Assembly: GCA_024500155.1 (NCBI GenBank) | Contig: CM044856.1 | Location: 51,584,303-51,648,302 of the forward strand | Origin: Chenopodium formosanum | Lineage: Eukaryota; Streptophyta; Magnoliopsida; Caryophyllales; Amaranthaceae | Length of the DNA stretch: 64,000 bases | Direction: 5' to 3' | In this document: positions 9,669 to 21,789 of the stretch, piece after piece | How the letters are laid out: each line of letters begins with the position of its first letter | Numbering within the stretch: the first letter of the stretch is position 1 | Notes under the pieces: model-generated | Databases searched by the model: none | What the model saw: only the letters and a program-made list of their open reading frames with translations | What the model was told of the DNA's origin: nothing | Made by a program: the position numbers and the translations under genes

Positions 9669-11133
9669 CCCAGGAAAAGTCAAAGGCACGTAGGGACGCT
9701 CGCATTCAAAAGAAAGCAATCCCAATGGATCAGTGCCCTCTTACCCTTAATGAGCAATTCATAAAAGAAGGAGAGGACTATCCATGCTACGAATTCACGA
9801 ACAAATTGTCGTAAATGGCATAAGGCAACCGGGATTCGAAATTTTCTTAGATTGCTATTTCATAGACAAAATCCCAACTCCTGTCCATAAGGAGAAATCA
9901 CCCCCATGCTTTGACTTTAATGTCATGGGATTATTATTTTTGCGAGAAAAGGATGAGCCGACATACAAAGGGGATAACTTCTCGCTCATTCAGACAGTCC
10001 TACAAAGCGAAAGCTTTGATCCCTCGAAGCTAATCACTCCAGTGGAAGGATCACTGCAAGGGTGGCGCAAGACCTTCAAGGTGACTACTCCAAGTGGAAG
10101 GAAGATCAAGTCCCTGAGGACATAACACTCTTTGATGTAATGATCTCAGAGTATAATAATATGACTTCTTCTCCTTACTCCTTGTGTTCTGCTTTAACCC
10201 AAGATGATGAGCATTGCTTAACTAACAATAAAAAAGACAAAGAACTTATTAAAGCAATGGAAACACTTGAAAAGAAGACACCGATAATTGAAGAAACTGA
10301 GACGGTTGATATGTCAAATGATTCAACCAATAAAAGAGAAATTAAAATCGGACTAACACTAAATGAACAAGAAATAACCGATTTAATTAACTTGCTTAAA
10401 GAATTCATCAACGTATTTGCTTGGTCATACGAAGATATGCCAGGCATTAATAGAGAAATAGCTCAACACACTAAACCACTAATTCCGGGAATGAAACCTG
10501 TAAAACAAAAGTTACGCCGAATGAAACCCGACGTAGCTCTTAAAATAAAAAAGGAAGTTCAAAAACAAATAACTGCAGGTTTCATCAAGGTATCCAAATA
10601 CCCCGAATGGGTCACCAACGTCGTCCCAGTTCTGAAAAAGGATGGAAGGGTAAGAATGTGTGTCGACTATCGAGATCTAAATAAGGCAAGTCCAAAGGAC
10701 GACTTCCCTTTACCACACAACGATCTGGTGGATAACACAGGAAATCACGCACTTCTCTTATTCATGGATGGATACGCAGGCTATAATCAGATTCTCATGG
10801 CAGAAGAAGACATGGAGAAAACAACCTTCACAACACCGTGGGGTACTTACTGCTACACGGTATTGCCATTCAGGTTGAAAAACGCGGGTGCTACTTATCA
10901 ACGTGCAGCGACTGCCTTACTCCATGACATGATGCATAAAGAAGTCGAAGTATATGTGGATGACATGATTATAAAGTCAAAAGATCGCCCAGGCCATCAA
11001 GTAGCCTTAAGAAAATTTTTCGAAAGGCTAAGAAAAGACAATATGAGGTCGAACCCATCTAAGTGTGCTTTTGGAGTCACCTCAGGCAAGCTTTTAGGTT
11101 ATGTCATAAGCTCTAGAGGAATAGAGATAGACC
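9669..11133 (+). pseudogene. T2 pol, first part (linker and reverse transcriptase)
   Basis: Interior of an older Tat-clade polyprotein, entered directly from the T3 LTR. It starts in the linker downstream of the protease (RRDARIQKKAIPMDQ), shifts frame near 9820 and again near 10110, and lacks about 130 bp present in T1 at 18150-18290. From 10062 a 350-codon stretch is open and encodes RT: VRMCVDYRDLNKASP, LLFMDGYAGYNQI, and the catalytic YVDDM near 10950, all intact. At 11133 the sequence is cut by T1 insertion after GIEID. Translation resumes at 41057. The enzyme is inactive as a whole because of the breaks. Confidence 0.9.
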
Positions 11134-13159
11134 TGTAGACACCCATTTGTGTCTCCCCAAAACCAAACCCAGTGATGAGTACCTTTCACGTCGAATCATA
11201 ATCAAATGAAGTGATAGTGTGGAAAGTCTAGTGTTGCGGAAAGTTTTTATTTCTTTTCTCTTCTCTCTGTTTTTGAAAACTTATTTGAAGAAAACAGCCA
11301 ATCCAGTTTGGTTGGTCCATGATATGGGTCCAATATTAGTGTAGTTGGATGGGGCTTGCAAAGACCTTTCCAACGAATTATTATAAGCCCAATTCCGATA
11401 AATATTGAGAAAATTATGGCCAATTTACCAAACTGGGCCCGGTTTGAGCTTTATGTACGGCCCAATGATCTAGGGGAGGGCCTAATATGATTTATCATTC
11501 CTAATGCAATTAGGAATGGTTTTAGACTTCTAGATTTTTCTAGAAGGTTCTTTTCATTCCTAATTCAATTAGCATTGCTAAATTGACTTTTGTTGACTTT
11601 TCAGAGTTTAAATCAAAATCAAATAGCATTTTCGAAGAAATTATATTATTTTATCCTCCAATACGGTAAACTTATCGAATTTTCGAAAACGCATTGGTAT
11701 CAGGCTTGGTGCCTAACCCTAGGCCTTGGCGCCTGGAACCAGGCCTGGCGCCTAGCGCTAGCCATTGGCGCCTAACGCTAGTGCTGGTTCCTGGCGCCAG
11801 CTAACCAGGGTTGGCGCCAGCTTTGTTTTCTGAGCGTCAGACTCTGTTTTGTTAATTTATCTTTTTTGGCTGATTTTCACTATAAATATCATATTAAAAA
11901 CTCCGTTTTCATTCACCATTCATCATCAATTCTCATCTACATTCATTCATCATCCAATTCTCCTCATTCACAAGATCAATAATCAGTTTTAATTAGCATT
12001 CCTCTCTCTTAAAACATTCAATTCTTTCTTTTTCTGCTAAACTTTGTTTTTTTCCTACAAAATTCCGCATTTGCAAGATCTAGAAACACCTAGCCATATT
12101 CGAAGTTGCCTTCGCCCTAGACGTGAAAGGTTTTAATTTCTCAGGGTTTGGTCCCAAATCTCTATTTCCATTATTTAATTTAATTGTTTTGATTATTATT
12201 TTCCTTGAAGTTACTAACGTGTGTATTTTGTTATTAGAAAGAGGTACGAGGCATCAAAGTAAGTACTTTATTGGTTTTAATTGATATTATGATGTAGAAA
12301 TCATGTTTAGATTGTTATTATTATTCCTAGTATCATGTCTAGGGTAATTTTAATATTAAATATGATTGTTATGATGCCTTTTATTCTCTTCCTAATATTT
12401 ATGATTGTGAGTATAATGTTAGGGTTAAAGATTTGATTTTTATTGCTTAGTGACATGCTAGGGTTTGTTATTAATCTTGTTAGTATCATGCCTAGGATCT
12501 TGCTATTTTTATTATGCTTTAATATTAACATGAACACTATTATGGTTATAATTGTTATGAATATTAATATTATTATTATTATTTTTGATGATTATTTTAT
12601 TCATGATTATTATTATATTGATTATTTATTGTGTTTCTTGATATTTTATTTATTGCTTGATCACACCTTTTATGCATGTTAAAGTGAATTGGTACTTGTA
12701 ATCACGCTTAATAAGTTAATTAATAATCTTGTTAGGGTTAATTTGATTATAAATTCAAGTGATCGCCAATAATAGATTTGTTTGTGCATTATATTCAACC
12801 AACATAGATAAACAGGTTTAGGGTTAATCCTATTGATTGCATGTTAATCAGAAAGCACACATGAATACGATCAGAATAAAGTAGAGGCCTATTATTAGGG
12901 CAAATTCAATCTCTTTTAGGTTGGATTTGTACCTTCATCCACGAACCCTTATTTGGTTCATGACCTTATGGAGTTGACGATCTCTTGGATCGTTAAGGGG
13001 TGTAATCTTCATCCTATGAACGGTTTACAAGTTCCTAAAAACTTGTTGGCGACTCTTTTGCTCTATCTTCTTTCCTTTTGGACGCCACCGTACTTTAGTG
13101 TACGATCATAGTGGGGTTCAAGTTAGTGGGATTTTAAAGGCTTGAAATTATTCCCTACA
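11134..13159 (+). repeat. 5' LTR of T1
   Basis: 2026 bp, TGTAGACACCC to CTACA. A GGCGCC palindrome cluster at 11703-11820 is followed by the TATA box TATAAATATC at 11881-11890, so transcription should begin around 11910. The R/U5 part is AT-rich with degenerate TAGTATCATG(C/T)CTAGG units (12320-12500). The hairpin ACAAGTT/AACTTGT is at 13027-13046. It differs from the 3' LTR by scattered substitutions and by a longer palindrome cluster. Confidence 0.95.
11703..11820 (+). promoter_or_regulatory. GGCGCC palindrome cluster, T1 5' LTR promoter
   Basis: Five exact GGCGCC hexamers plus variants (GGTGCC, AGCGCT) in 118 bp, mostly inside TGGCGCC(T/A) contexts. The cluster ends about 60 bp before the TATA box at 11881. 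The 3' LTR copy (39655-39720) has only two exact hexamers and is about 50 bp shorter. Confidence 0.7.
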
Positions 13160-13183
13160 GTTTTTTGGTGACTCCACTAGGGA
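13160..13183 (+). other. Primer-binding site of T1
   Basis: Directly after the 5' LTR, TGGTGACTCCACTAGGGA starts at 13166. It begins TGG as required to pair with a tRNA 3' CCA end and resembles the TGGCGACTC... sites of Ogre/Tat elements. I do not assign the tRNA. Confidence 0.65.
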
Positions 13184-14862
13184 GGATTTCTATTTTAATT
13201 CCTGAATTTGTTTCGGCAATGATTTAGAATGAGTGGATGAGACTCGAAAAGTTCTAAGTATTTAATGTGCATAATTTTGATTAACATTATTGTCATATGC
13301 ATAAAAAAGATCTCATTGGAAAGACCATCCGTAATGAGTTAAAAACATAGGATTTTACACGTAGGAAATTTGAGGAATGTCTTTCACAACTAGGACTGAA
13401 ATAACACCGCGCGAAACTGGAAATTTTTATCGAGCACAGAAAGCTGTTGAGGCATGTGGGAAGTAGCGTTAGGGGCAAGAGCTTGGCGCCAGACTTCTAG
13501 CCATAGCGCCAGACGCCAGCATTGGCGCCAGGCGTTACAGTTAAAAACTGACGCCAGTCTCTGTTTGCTGGCGCCAATTTCCCCAAATACCGAGCCAGAA
13601 ATATGCGTTCTAATTTCGACCGGTTTTTCGTATTGTTTGCTCGATCCTACTTCCTGATTGAATTTTTTCCCACTTTTCTGAAACCCATATGTGTTCTACA
13701 TATGGACATAACCCTCTGGGAATTCATGCTCCATCTACCTGATTGAACGCTCCGTGCAACAAAGGGTACATCCGAGATGTTGAATTCACCAAACCATGGA
13801 AGCGAGTTTTTTCTAAAACTCGCGGTGTCCCATCCACTCGCGCCAACCCTTCACGGTTAGGCTTCCGCGCGGTGCATCCGGACAATTAACCATGGACCCT
13901 CTTTAACTAAACCATATCCCACTTTAGAGAACTAGAGCCATGGTTAGGTTGCAAACGCATTGTATCATATTGTGCCTACTTGACTAATTGTGCATTATTT
14001 GTTGTGCATATATGTTCTATGTTTCTCTTAACCGTTTGTTGACTTGTGTTGAGACTAAATAAACTAATGACTTACAGAACTTTGCCTAATTAATTAATTA
14101 ATTATTTAATTTGAATCAATAAAGTCTAATATTTTAATCGGAATTGACCTAGTACGACTTTAGGCATACCCCAGTTGACTAATAACACCGAAAACAGTCC
14201 CAGACCGAAGCTCCACTATTGGCGCCAAGGTCCGAGCTGTAGCGCCACACTATGGAGTGTAGCGCCTGACGACAGCTATGTTGTCTGGCACCAAGCTCTA
14301 CAGTGTGACGCCAGTCCTGTCGCTTGGCCGACAGTTCAGATTATTTGTCGAGTCATCACCTAAGGTCTAATTAATCAGTTTTCTGTTTAATTCTGTTAAT
14401 TTTGCTGTCAACAATAATTGAATCAATGATCAAGTTTAGGCACTAAGTCCCATGGTCTTACACAAGAGTCCAAGCATGTCACTTACACTCAACGCACACA
14501 CCAATACACATACTTTGACCATGATTAAGAGAGTCTTGTGTGCGCGTTTTTCCGTCATTTTTTTTAGGGGGGTAATTCGGATATTAATCCTCCAATATAA
14601 AAATAATAATACTAAGTTCCCTAAAAATATGTACATTATTTTTTCCAAAAATATACACCCTTCTTTTTTTTTTCTTTTTTCTTTTTTCCCTTAAAATAAA
14701 CCATAAAGTCAAGTTGATTTGAGTCAAGTAATTAAAACGCAAAATGGTTTAATTTACAGCGCGTGGTCAAGAAAGGAAGGACGATTAATCAAAGATAACC
14801 TCTTCGTACAAGTCCAACTTTTCGACAAACCTGTAGCTCGCAAGAGGAAAGCTAGGGTTATA
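13184..14862 (+). other. T1 leader with two more GGCGCC clusters
   Basis: Untranslated leader of about 1.7 kb without a credible gene. GGCGCC-type clusters lie at 13481-13577 (three exact hexamers) and 14219-14327 (one exact plus several AGCGCC). A T-rich tract runs at 14660-14690, shortly before gag. Confidence 0.6.
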
Positions 14863-16626
14863 ATGGCAACTCAAGAAGAAGTCAATGATCTTAAGGACCA
14901 ACTGCCTACTGTGACTGAGACACTGAAGCTTCTCGCACTTAGGATCGATGATCCCGTGAAGCAACAACAAATGGACCTCATGCAAGAGAGTTTAAGCAAG
15001 TTGTCCAGCGACTACAAGTTTCAAGAGCTTACATCACAAGGGGTCTCGGTGGACAAAGATCTTCTTCCGAAGAAGTTCAACGCAAACGACATCCCAAAAT
15101 TCAGAGCAATTGACAACCCTTACTTCCATTTAAGAGCATTTGAAACAATAATGAGTATCAAGGGTATCGATAAGAAGGTCTTCCCTTCTCTGTTCTCACT
15201 ATCTCTCGAGACCGTTTGCCAATAATGGTTCTTTTCTCTCGAGAAAGAAAAGACCTCTACCTAGGAGTCTATAGCAAACGCTTTCGTTGATAGGTACAAG
15301 TGCAACATTCAAGTCGAGACTGACCATAGAGAACTTGAAATCCTCAAACAGAAAGAGAATGAAGGCTTCACCTCTTTCTTTAACAAGTGGAGAGAAACCT
15401 CAGCTAAGATGATTGAGGTGCCAAGTGAAAAAGTGTCTGTGAAACTGTTTATCAAGAATCTCCAAGAAAAATATTCCAAGCATCTCAAATACCAAAATAA
15501 TCTCCATACTTTCAAGGCCGTTTATGACATTGGGATCAATATTGAAGATGACTTGGCTAAGTCAAAAGCTGCCAACAATAACTCCAACAGTGTCTGGAAA
15601 GGAAAGAAGAACGACAATCCTTCTTCTTCCAAAACTGCCCACTCAAATAATGTTAGCACCTTTAATTTAGGAGAAGTTCTTGCCATGAACAACCAAGGAC
15701 AGAAGAAACCATTTAGGAGGAACTTCACTCCTATTAGCATGAGTTATGACACCGCATTTGATCGATTAAATGAAAAAGGTCTTATAACTCCCATTGGACC
15801 ATTTGGGGACCCACCAGTTGAGAAGAGGTTGGTTAACTAGAACCCCAATGCACACTGCAAGTATCACCAAGGTAGGGGCCATTCCACTGAAAGCTGTTGG
15901 AAGCTTAAGGAAGCTATCCAAGACCTAATCGACAATAACAAACTGCCATTGCCCCATGCCAGTAAGAAGCCAAGCATCGACAATGCACCTCTAGCTCATA
16001 CCTTGGCTATCTCCGATGAGGAAAACGAGGTTGACCCTTCCTCTCTCATTAAACCTGTCAAAGAAATCAATACCATAGAAAAAGAAGAGGAGATCTTTTT
16101 CGATGTCAAGGATAGCCTTCCAGAACCGGCGAATAAGGAAGATATACAATTGCTCACACTGTCTATGAAGGAGGCATCGCAATTACTACGTGAAGCTTGC
16201 AAAGTTATGGACAAACTCCACAAGAAATATGATGAGCTTCCACGTCCAAAAGAAGAATTTAAAAGAGAATTCACACTAGTGAGAACGACTTATGAGGCAA
16301 AGCACTTTCCCTTACAAGTCACTGAAAAACCCAAGAAGAGCAATAGAATCTACACTCCAATTGGGATCCCATATGCGCAAATGTTCAAAATGCTCTCCGA
16401 GAGTGGCGAGGTCAAACCTCTCGAACCGAGACCATTCGAATCATTGAAAAGGACAGATAGATATTACTGTCAATATCATCAATCAGGGGGTCACACTATA
16501 GAAAATTTTTTCAAGTTCAAGGATTTTGTATAGAAGATGATTGATGAAAAGAAACTAGTCCAAGTCCAACAAGAAGAGGATACAACCATTAATGGAGTTT
16601 GGGACAGTGATGAAGAAGATGTCTAA
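14863..16626 (+). pseudogene. T1 gag with duplicated nucleocapsid module
   Basis: Gag polyprotein. The preferred start is the ATG at 14863 (TTATAATGGC, giving MATQEEVNDL), although the frame is open upstream. The capsid-like part includes KFRAIDNPYFHLRAFE and ENEGFTSFFNKWRE. Two related zinc-knuckle modules follow: NAHCKYHQGRGHSTESCW at about 15850 and YYCQYHQSGGHTIENFF at about 16470. The second has lost a Cys to Phe. In-frame stops are at 15223, 15262, 15838, 16531 and 16624. The stop at 15838 replaces a Trp kept in T3. All parts share one frame with the protease and RT downstream. Confidence 0.85.
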
Positions 16627-17508
16627 GTAAAGGACATAGTAGGACCTTCACCTTCTGTGTCATACACCACAGATGACTTTTGGGCTGAAGAAGATACATC
16701 CATAGATGTCCTCACAAGATCTGGGAGAATGCAACCTCTCGTTTCAACCCAACCTATGCCCACCATACATCAAGTTCCCATACCTATCATCAAAGACAAT
16801 GACATTGTTAAACAGTTTAAGAAGACAAAAGTTGAGATGAATGTGTGGAAACTTCTGGCAACATCTCGAGAGCATAGGTTGGCTGTAATGAATGCCTTGG
16901 ATAAAATCGGGATAGATTCTGACACTACTCCTGAGGGACTAGCTAACTTCCTCACAAGTGACCTTTCTAGTCCGATTAATTTGGTTACCTTTTCTGACAA
17001 AGATTTACCTCCAGAAGGTGACAAACATTACAAGGAATTAAACCTCACGGTAGTCAGCAAAAGGATAAATGTTCATATGACTCTTGTAGACAATGGATCG
17101 ACTATCAATGTCTGTCCACTTAGAACTGCGAGGATGCTCGGCATAAGGGACGAAGATTTAACTCCGTCCACACAAGGAATAAGAGCCTACGATAATACTC
17201 GTCGTCAAGCTCTTGGCAAAATTACCCTAAATGTAACAGCAGGAGAAATAGATCATGCTACTACTTTCCAAGTAGTGGACATCAAAGCCTCATTCAACTT
17301 GTTGCTGGGACGCCCTTGGCTTCATGATCTAAAGGCCATCCCTTCATCTCTCCACCAACAAGTAAAAGCCATAGTTGAAGGAATTCCAATCACTATCGAT
17401 GCTTCGCCAATAAGAATCAAATCCATAGAAAATCCAATCATTAACGTAGAGCACGACGAAGATGATGAAGACCTATGGGGCTTTAACGAAGAAATCTCCT
17501 TAATCTAG
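16627..17508 (+). pseudogene. T1 aspartic protease domain
   Basis: Protease region of the polyprotein, in the same frame as gag. The active-site segment is LVDNGSTINVCPL, the Tat-style variant of the D-S/T-G motif. FNLLLGRPWLHD further on is the usual second conserved block. It processes gag-pol in an active element. Stops before it (16624) and after it (17506) separate it from its neighbours. Confidence 0.8.
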
Positions 17509-19960
17509 GAGGATGAAAGGACATCTCTTTGCCATGACCCCCATTCCAACATGATTGTCAACGCCATGTTTAAGAAACAAGGACACTTTCCTGGGATGAC
17601 TTTAGGAAAGAAGAAAGGAATGGAAAAATCGCTGGAGTTACCTGACCTCCCTAAATTAGATACTTTCGGACTTGGTTTTGAACCGACTCGAAAAGATCTC
17701 AAGCGAGCCCAGGACAAGTTGAAAGCACGTAGGGACGCTCGCATTCAAAAGAAAGCAATTCCAATGGATCAGTACCCTCTTACGCTTAATGGTCAGTTCA
17801 TAAAAGAAGGAGAGGACTGTCCATGCCATGAATTTCCCGAGCCATTTGTTTTAAACGGCATAAGACAACCGGGATTCGAGATTTTATTGGATTGCTACTT
17901 CACTGATGAAATCCCAACTCTCGTCCATAAGGAGAAAGCACCCCCATGCTTTGACTTTAATGTCATGGGATTACTGTTTGGGCGAGAAAAGAATGAGCCA
18001 GCTTACGAAGAAGATAACTCCTCGCTCATTCAAACGGTCCTACAAAGTGAAAGCTTCGACCCCTCGAAGCTAATTACTCCAGCCGAAGGCTCACAACAAG
18101 GGTGGCGCAAGACTATCAAAGTGACTACTCCAAGCGGAAGGAAGATATCAATCACGACATGGCAAGGACCAATGTTTGAAGAGTCATCTGAGTCAGAGTC
18201 TTAGTCAGAGTCTTTCCCTTTAGATTCTTCTAAGTCCTTAGTAGTAACAACTCCCCCTCCTATTTCTTCTCCTAGGATAGTTAGAGACCTAGTCCCTGAG
18301 GACATATCACTCTTTGATGTAATGATCTCAGAGTATAATAATATTTCTCATTCTTCTTACTTCTCGCGTTCTTCTCTTATCCAAGATGACGAGCATTGCT
18401 TAGCTAACAATGAAAAAGACAAAGAAATTATTAAAGCAATGGAAACACTCGAAAAGAAAACATCGGTAATTGAAGAAACTGAAACAGTTGACATCTCGAA
18501 TGATTCAACTCATAAGATAGAGGTTAAAATCGGACTAACATTTAATAAACAAGAAAGAACCGATTTAATTAACTTACTCAAAGAATTCATCGATGTGTTT
18601 GCTTGGTCATACGAAGATATGCCAGGCATTAACAGAGAAATAGCTCAACACACTATACCACTAATTCCAGGAATGAAACCTGTAAAATAAAAGCTTCGTC
18701 GAATGAAACCCGACGTAGCACTTAAAATAAAAGAAGAAGTTCAAAAACAAATAACTGCAGGTTTCATCAAGGTATCCAAATACCCCGAATGGGTCGCCAA
18801 CGTCATCCCAGTTTCGAATAAAGACGGAAGGGTAAGGATGTGTGTCGACTATCGAGATCTAAATAAGGCAAGTCCAAAGGACGACTTCCCTTTGCCACAC
18901 ATCGTTATTCTGGTAGATAACACGACAAATCACGCGCTTCTCTCATTCATGGATGGATACGCAGGCTACAACCAGATTCTCATGGCAGAAGAAGACATGG
19001 AGAAAACAACCTTTATAACACCATGGGGCACTTACTACTACACGGTAATGCCATTTGGGTTGTAAAACGCGGGTGCTACTTACCAACGTGCAGCAATTGC
19101 CTTACTCCATGACATGATGCATAAAGACGTCGAGGTATATGTCGACGACATGATTGTAAAATCAAAAGACCGTCCAGGCCATTAAGTAGCCTTAAGGAAA
19201 TTTTTCGAAATGCTAAGAAAATATAACATGAGGTTGAATCCATCAAAATGTGCTTTTGGAGTCACCTCAGGCAAGCTCTTGGGATACGTCATAAGCTCCA
19301 GAGGAATAGAGGTAGATCCAACCAAGATTAAAGCAATCATGTCAATGCCATTGCCCAAGACTGAGAAGCAGATTCGAGGATTTATTGGCCGGTTGCAATA
19401 CATAAGTAGGTTCATATCAAAACTGACGACGATATGTGAACCAATCTTCAAGAAGCTCAAGAAGAATGTACCAGTAATATGGGATGACGAGTGTAAAAAA
19501 GCCTTTGAAAAGATCAAAGCCTATCTCGTAAATCCTCCCGTATTAGCGCCAGCATTTTCCGGAATACCTCTTAGGTTATATTTGACGGTTACCAAAGAGA
19601 CAATGGGAGCCATGCTAGCACAAAAAGTAGAAGGCAAAGAGAATGCAATCTATTACCTAAGTAAAATATGCTCGAATACGAAACACGCTATACACCACTC
19701 GAGAAATTGTGCCTCGCCTTGGTGTGGGCCAGAACTAAGCTAAGACATTACATGTTAGTGCATACCGTTTTCGTAGTCTCCCGATTAGATCCACTCAAGT
19801 ATCTATTCGAGAAATCTACACTCAATGGACACATATCAAGATGGATAGTCAATCTAGACCAGTTTGATGTACGGTTTATGCCACAAAAAGCTATTAAAGG
19901 ATCCGTGGTGTCAGACTTTCTAGCAGACTTTCCAATAGAAGACTCGACGCCGATATAAGA
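17509..19960 (+). pseudogene. T1 reverse transcriptase and first RNase H
   Basis: RT region continuing in the gag frame. Blocks in order: VFAWSYEDMPGI, VRMCVDYRDLNKASPK, FMDGYAGYNQI, catalytic YVDDM at about 19138-19152, NPSKCAFGV. Then the thumb and the first RNase H (RFISKLTTICEPIF, YTPLEKLCLALVWA). Stops occur at 18202, 18688, 19063, 19183 and 19956. A small deletion near 19665 moves the frame by one. T2 has sense codons at most of these places, so the stops are T1 decay. RT here would copy element RNA and RNase H would remove the template. Confidence 0.9.
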
Positions 19961-20460
19961 CAATGAATTTCCAGATGAAGACTTAATGGTCACTTAAGAT
20001 GATACTTGGACCTTGTATTTCGACGGAGCCTCAAATAAAAAGGGATGTGGCGTCGGAGTGCTACTGGTATCACCTAAAGAAGAACACGTTCCAATCTCCA
20101 TAAAGCTTGATTTCGACGTTACCAACAACGCTGCTGAATATGAAGCTTGCGTGGTAGGCCTTGAAACAGATTTGGCATTGGGAGTAAAGAAGTTAAGGAT
20201 ATTCGGAGACTCTTCTTTGATCATCAATGAGATATCTAAAAGGTGGAAAGTAAGGAGCGAAAGCCTATCCCCTTACCAAACCTATCTGGAAACTCTTACC
20301 GATCAGTTAGAGAAGGTAGAATATACATATCTAACTAGGGAGGAAAACCAATTTGCTGATGCCTTTGCAAGATTAGCCTCAATGGTTAGGATTCCCACGG
20401 AGATCGAGCAAATGCCTCTAACTATTGAAAAAAGGCACAAACCAGCATACATCTAGGCTA
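19961..20460 (+). pseudogene. T1 second (archaeal-type) RNase H
   Basis: After a linker, LYFDGASNKKGCGVGVLL, NNAAEYEACVVGLE and FGDSSLIINEI form a complete second RNase H of the archaeal type. This duplication is diagnostic of the Tat clade. Stops at 19995 and 20454 flank it. A GAA trinucleotide run at 20483-20516 follows, much longer than in T2. Confidence 0.85.
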
Positions 20461-20519
20461 TAAAAGACGACGACTTAGTCCAAGAAGAAGAAGAAGAAGA
20501 AGAAGAAGAAGAAGAACCG

Positions 20520-21757
20520 TGGTACACGGACATACTCAATTATGTCACCAATGGGGAGTACCCTCCTCATGCTGATAAAAGAGCAAAACGAGCATTAAGA
20601 CTTTTGGCTTCTCAATATGTACTCATAGACAACGAGCTACATAAAAGGGTACCTAAAGGTTGAGCTCTCTTATGTGTAGGAAAGAAGGATGCACAAAGAG
20701 CAATGCGAATAGTCCACGAAAGAATCTATGGGACACATATAAATGGCAAAATGTTAGTCCAGAAAATAATACGAGAAGGATATTATTGGAGTACAATGAA
20801 TAGGGATTGCCATCAATATGTAAAATGATGCCCTAAATGCCAAATTTACGCCAATTTACAACATGTCCCTCCATCTTTCCTCTATACTTACACATCGCCA
20901 TGGCCATTCTCTACATGGGGAATTGACATAATTGGCAAAATCACTCCCCCAGGAACAGGAGGCCACGAATTTATTCTAGTAGCGATCGATTACTTTACAA
21001 AGTGGGTCAAAGCGCAATCATACGCTAAAATCACTGCAAAACATGTAGCACTATTTATCGAAAGAAATATTATTTGTCGATATGGAGTCTCACATGAAAT
21101 GATAAGTTACAATGGAACTCACTTTCAAGCCGAATGTGAAGAATTGCTACAAAAATATGGCATTCAACATCATCATTCTTCCCCCTATAGACCTCAAGCA
21201 AATGGAGCAATCGAGGAATCTAATAAAAATTTAAAGACTATCATCGAGAAAATGACTGAAAATTATAAAGATTGGCCTGACAAACTTCACTTCGCATTGT
21301 GGGGTTACCGCACGTCAATCCGTACATCAACAGGAAATATGCCATTTTCCATGGTATATGGAATGGATGCCGTATAACCTGTCGAATTAGAAATACCATC
21401 TCTACGCATCGCGTTAGAGAGTAAACTCGATGAAGTCGAATGGACTAGGGCAAGATACGAAGAATTGATTCTACTCGATAAAAAACGACTAGAAGCTCTA
21501 CATCACACTCAGTGTTACCAAACTCGTATGGCTAGGCATTTTAATAAGAAGGTCAAGACAAGAAATATCAAAGTAGGAGATCTGGTATTAAAAGCACTAC
21601 GGAAAAATGTTTTAGACCCAAGGGGAAAATTTAGACCTAATTGGTCTGGACCCTACATTGTCAAAACAATCCTGTCAGGTGGTGCAGCAAAACTAACTGA
21701 TATGGATGGCAATGAATTCTCAAACATGAACATTCTTGACCAACTTAAGAAATAATA
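20520..21757 (+). pseudogene. T1 integrase, catalytic Asp changed to Tyr
   Basis: Integrase with the zinc-binding N-terminus (CPKCQIYANLQ near 20830), core and GPF/Y-type C-terminus (NWSGPYIVKTILSGG). The catalytic triad is WGIDIIG (Asp kept), ISYNGTHF where the second Asp is Tyr (codon TAC at 21108-21110; T2 reads ISDNG), and NGAIEESNK (Glu kept). Stops are at 20661, 20826 and 21375. It ends near a TAA at about 21753. Even without the stops, the Tyr would prevent strand transfer. Confidence 0.88.
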
Positions 21758-21789
21758 CCCATAAATTACTTGAGTAGGATACTCAAGAG

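Noticed and set aside
11703..11820. GGCGCC clusters as spare primer-binding sites, since T4 uses TGGCGCC...
   Set aside because: T1 itself uses TGGTGACTC, the clustered motifs are palindromes without the following PBS bases, and they lie on both sides of genes.
12307..12682. Ile/Asn/Met-rich ORFs in T1 LTRs
   Set aside because: Arise from ATT/AAT-rich LTR sequence on both strands and repeat in the 3' LTR at 40202-40574.
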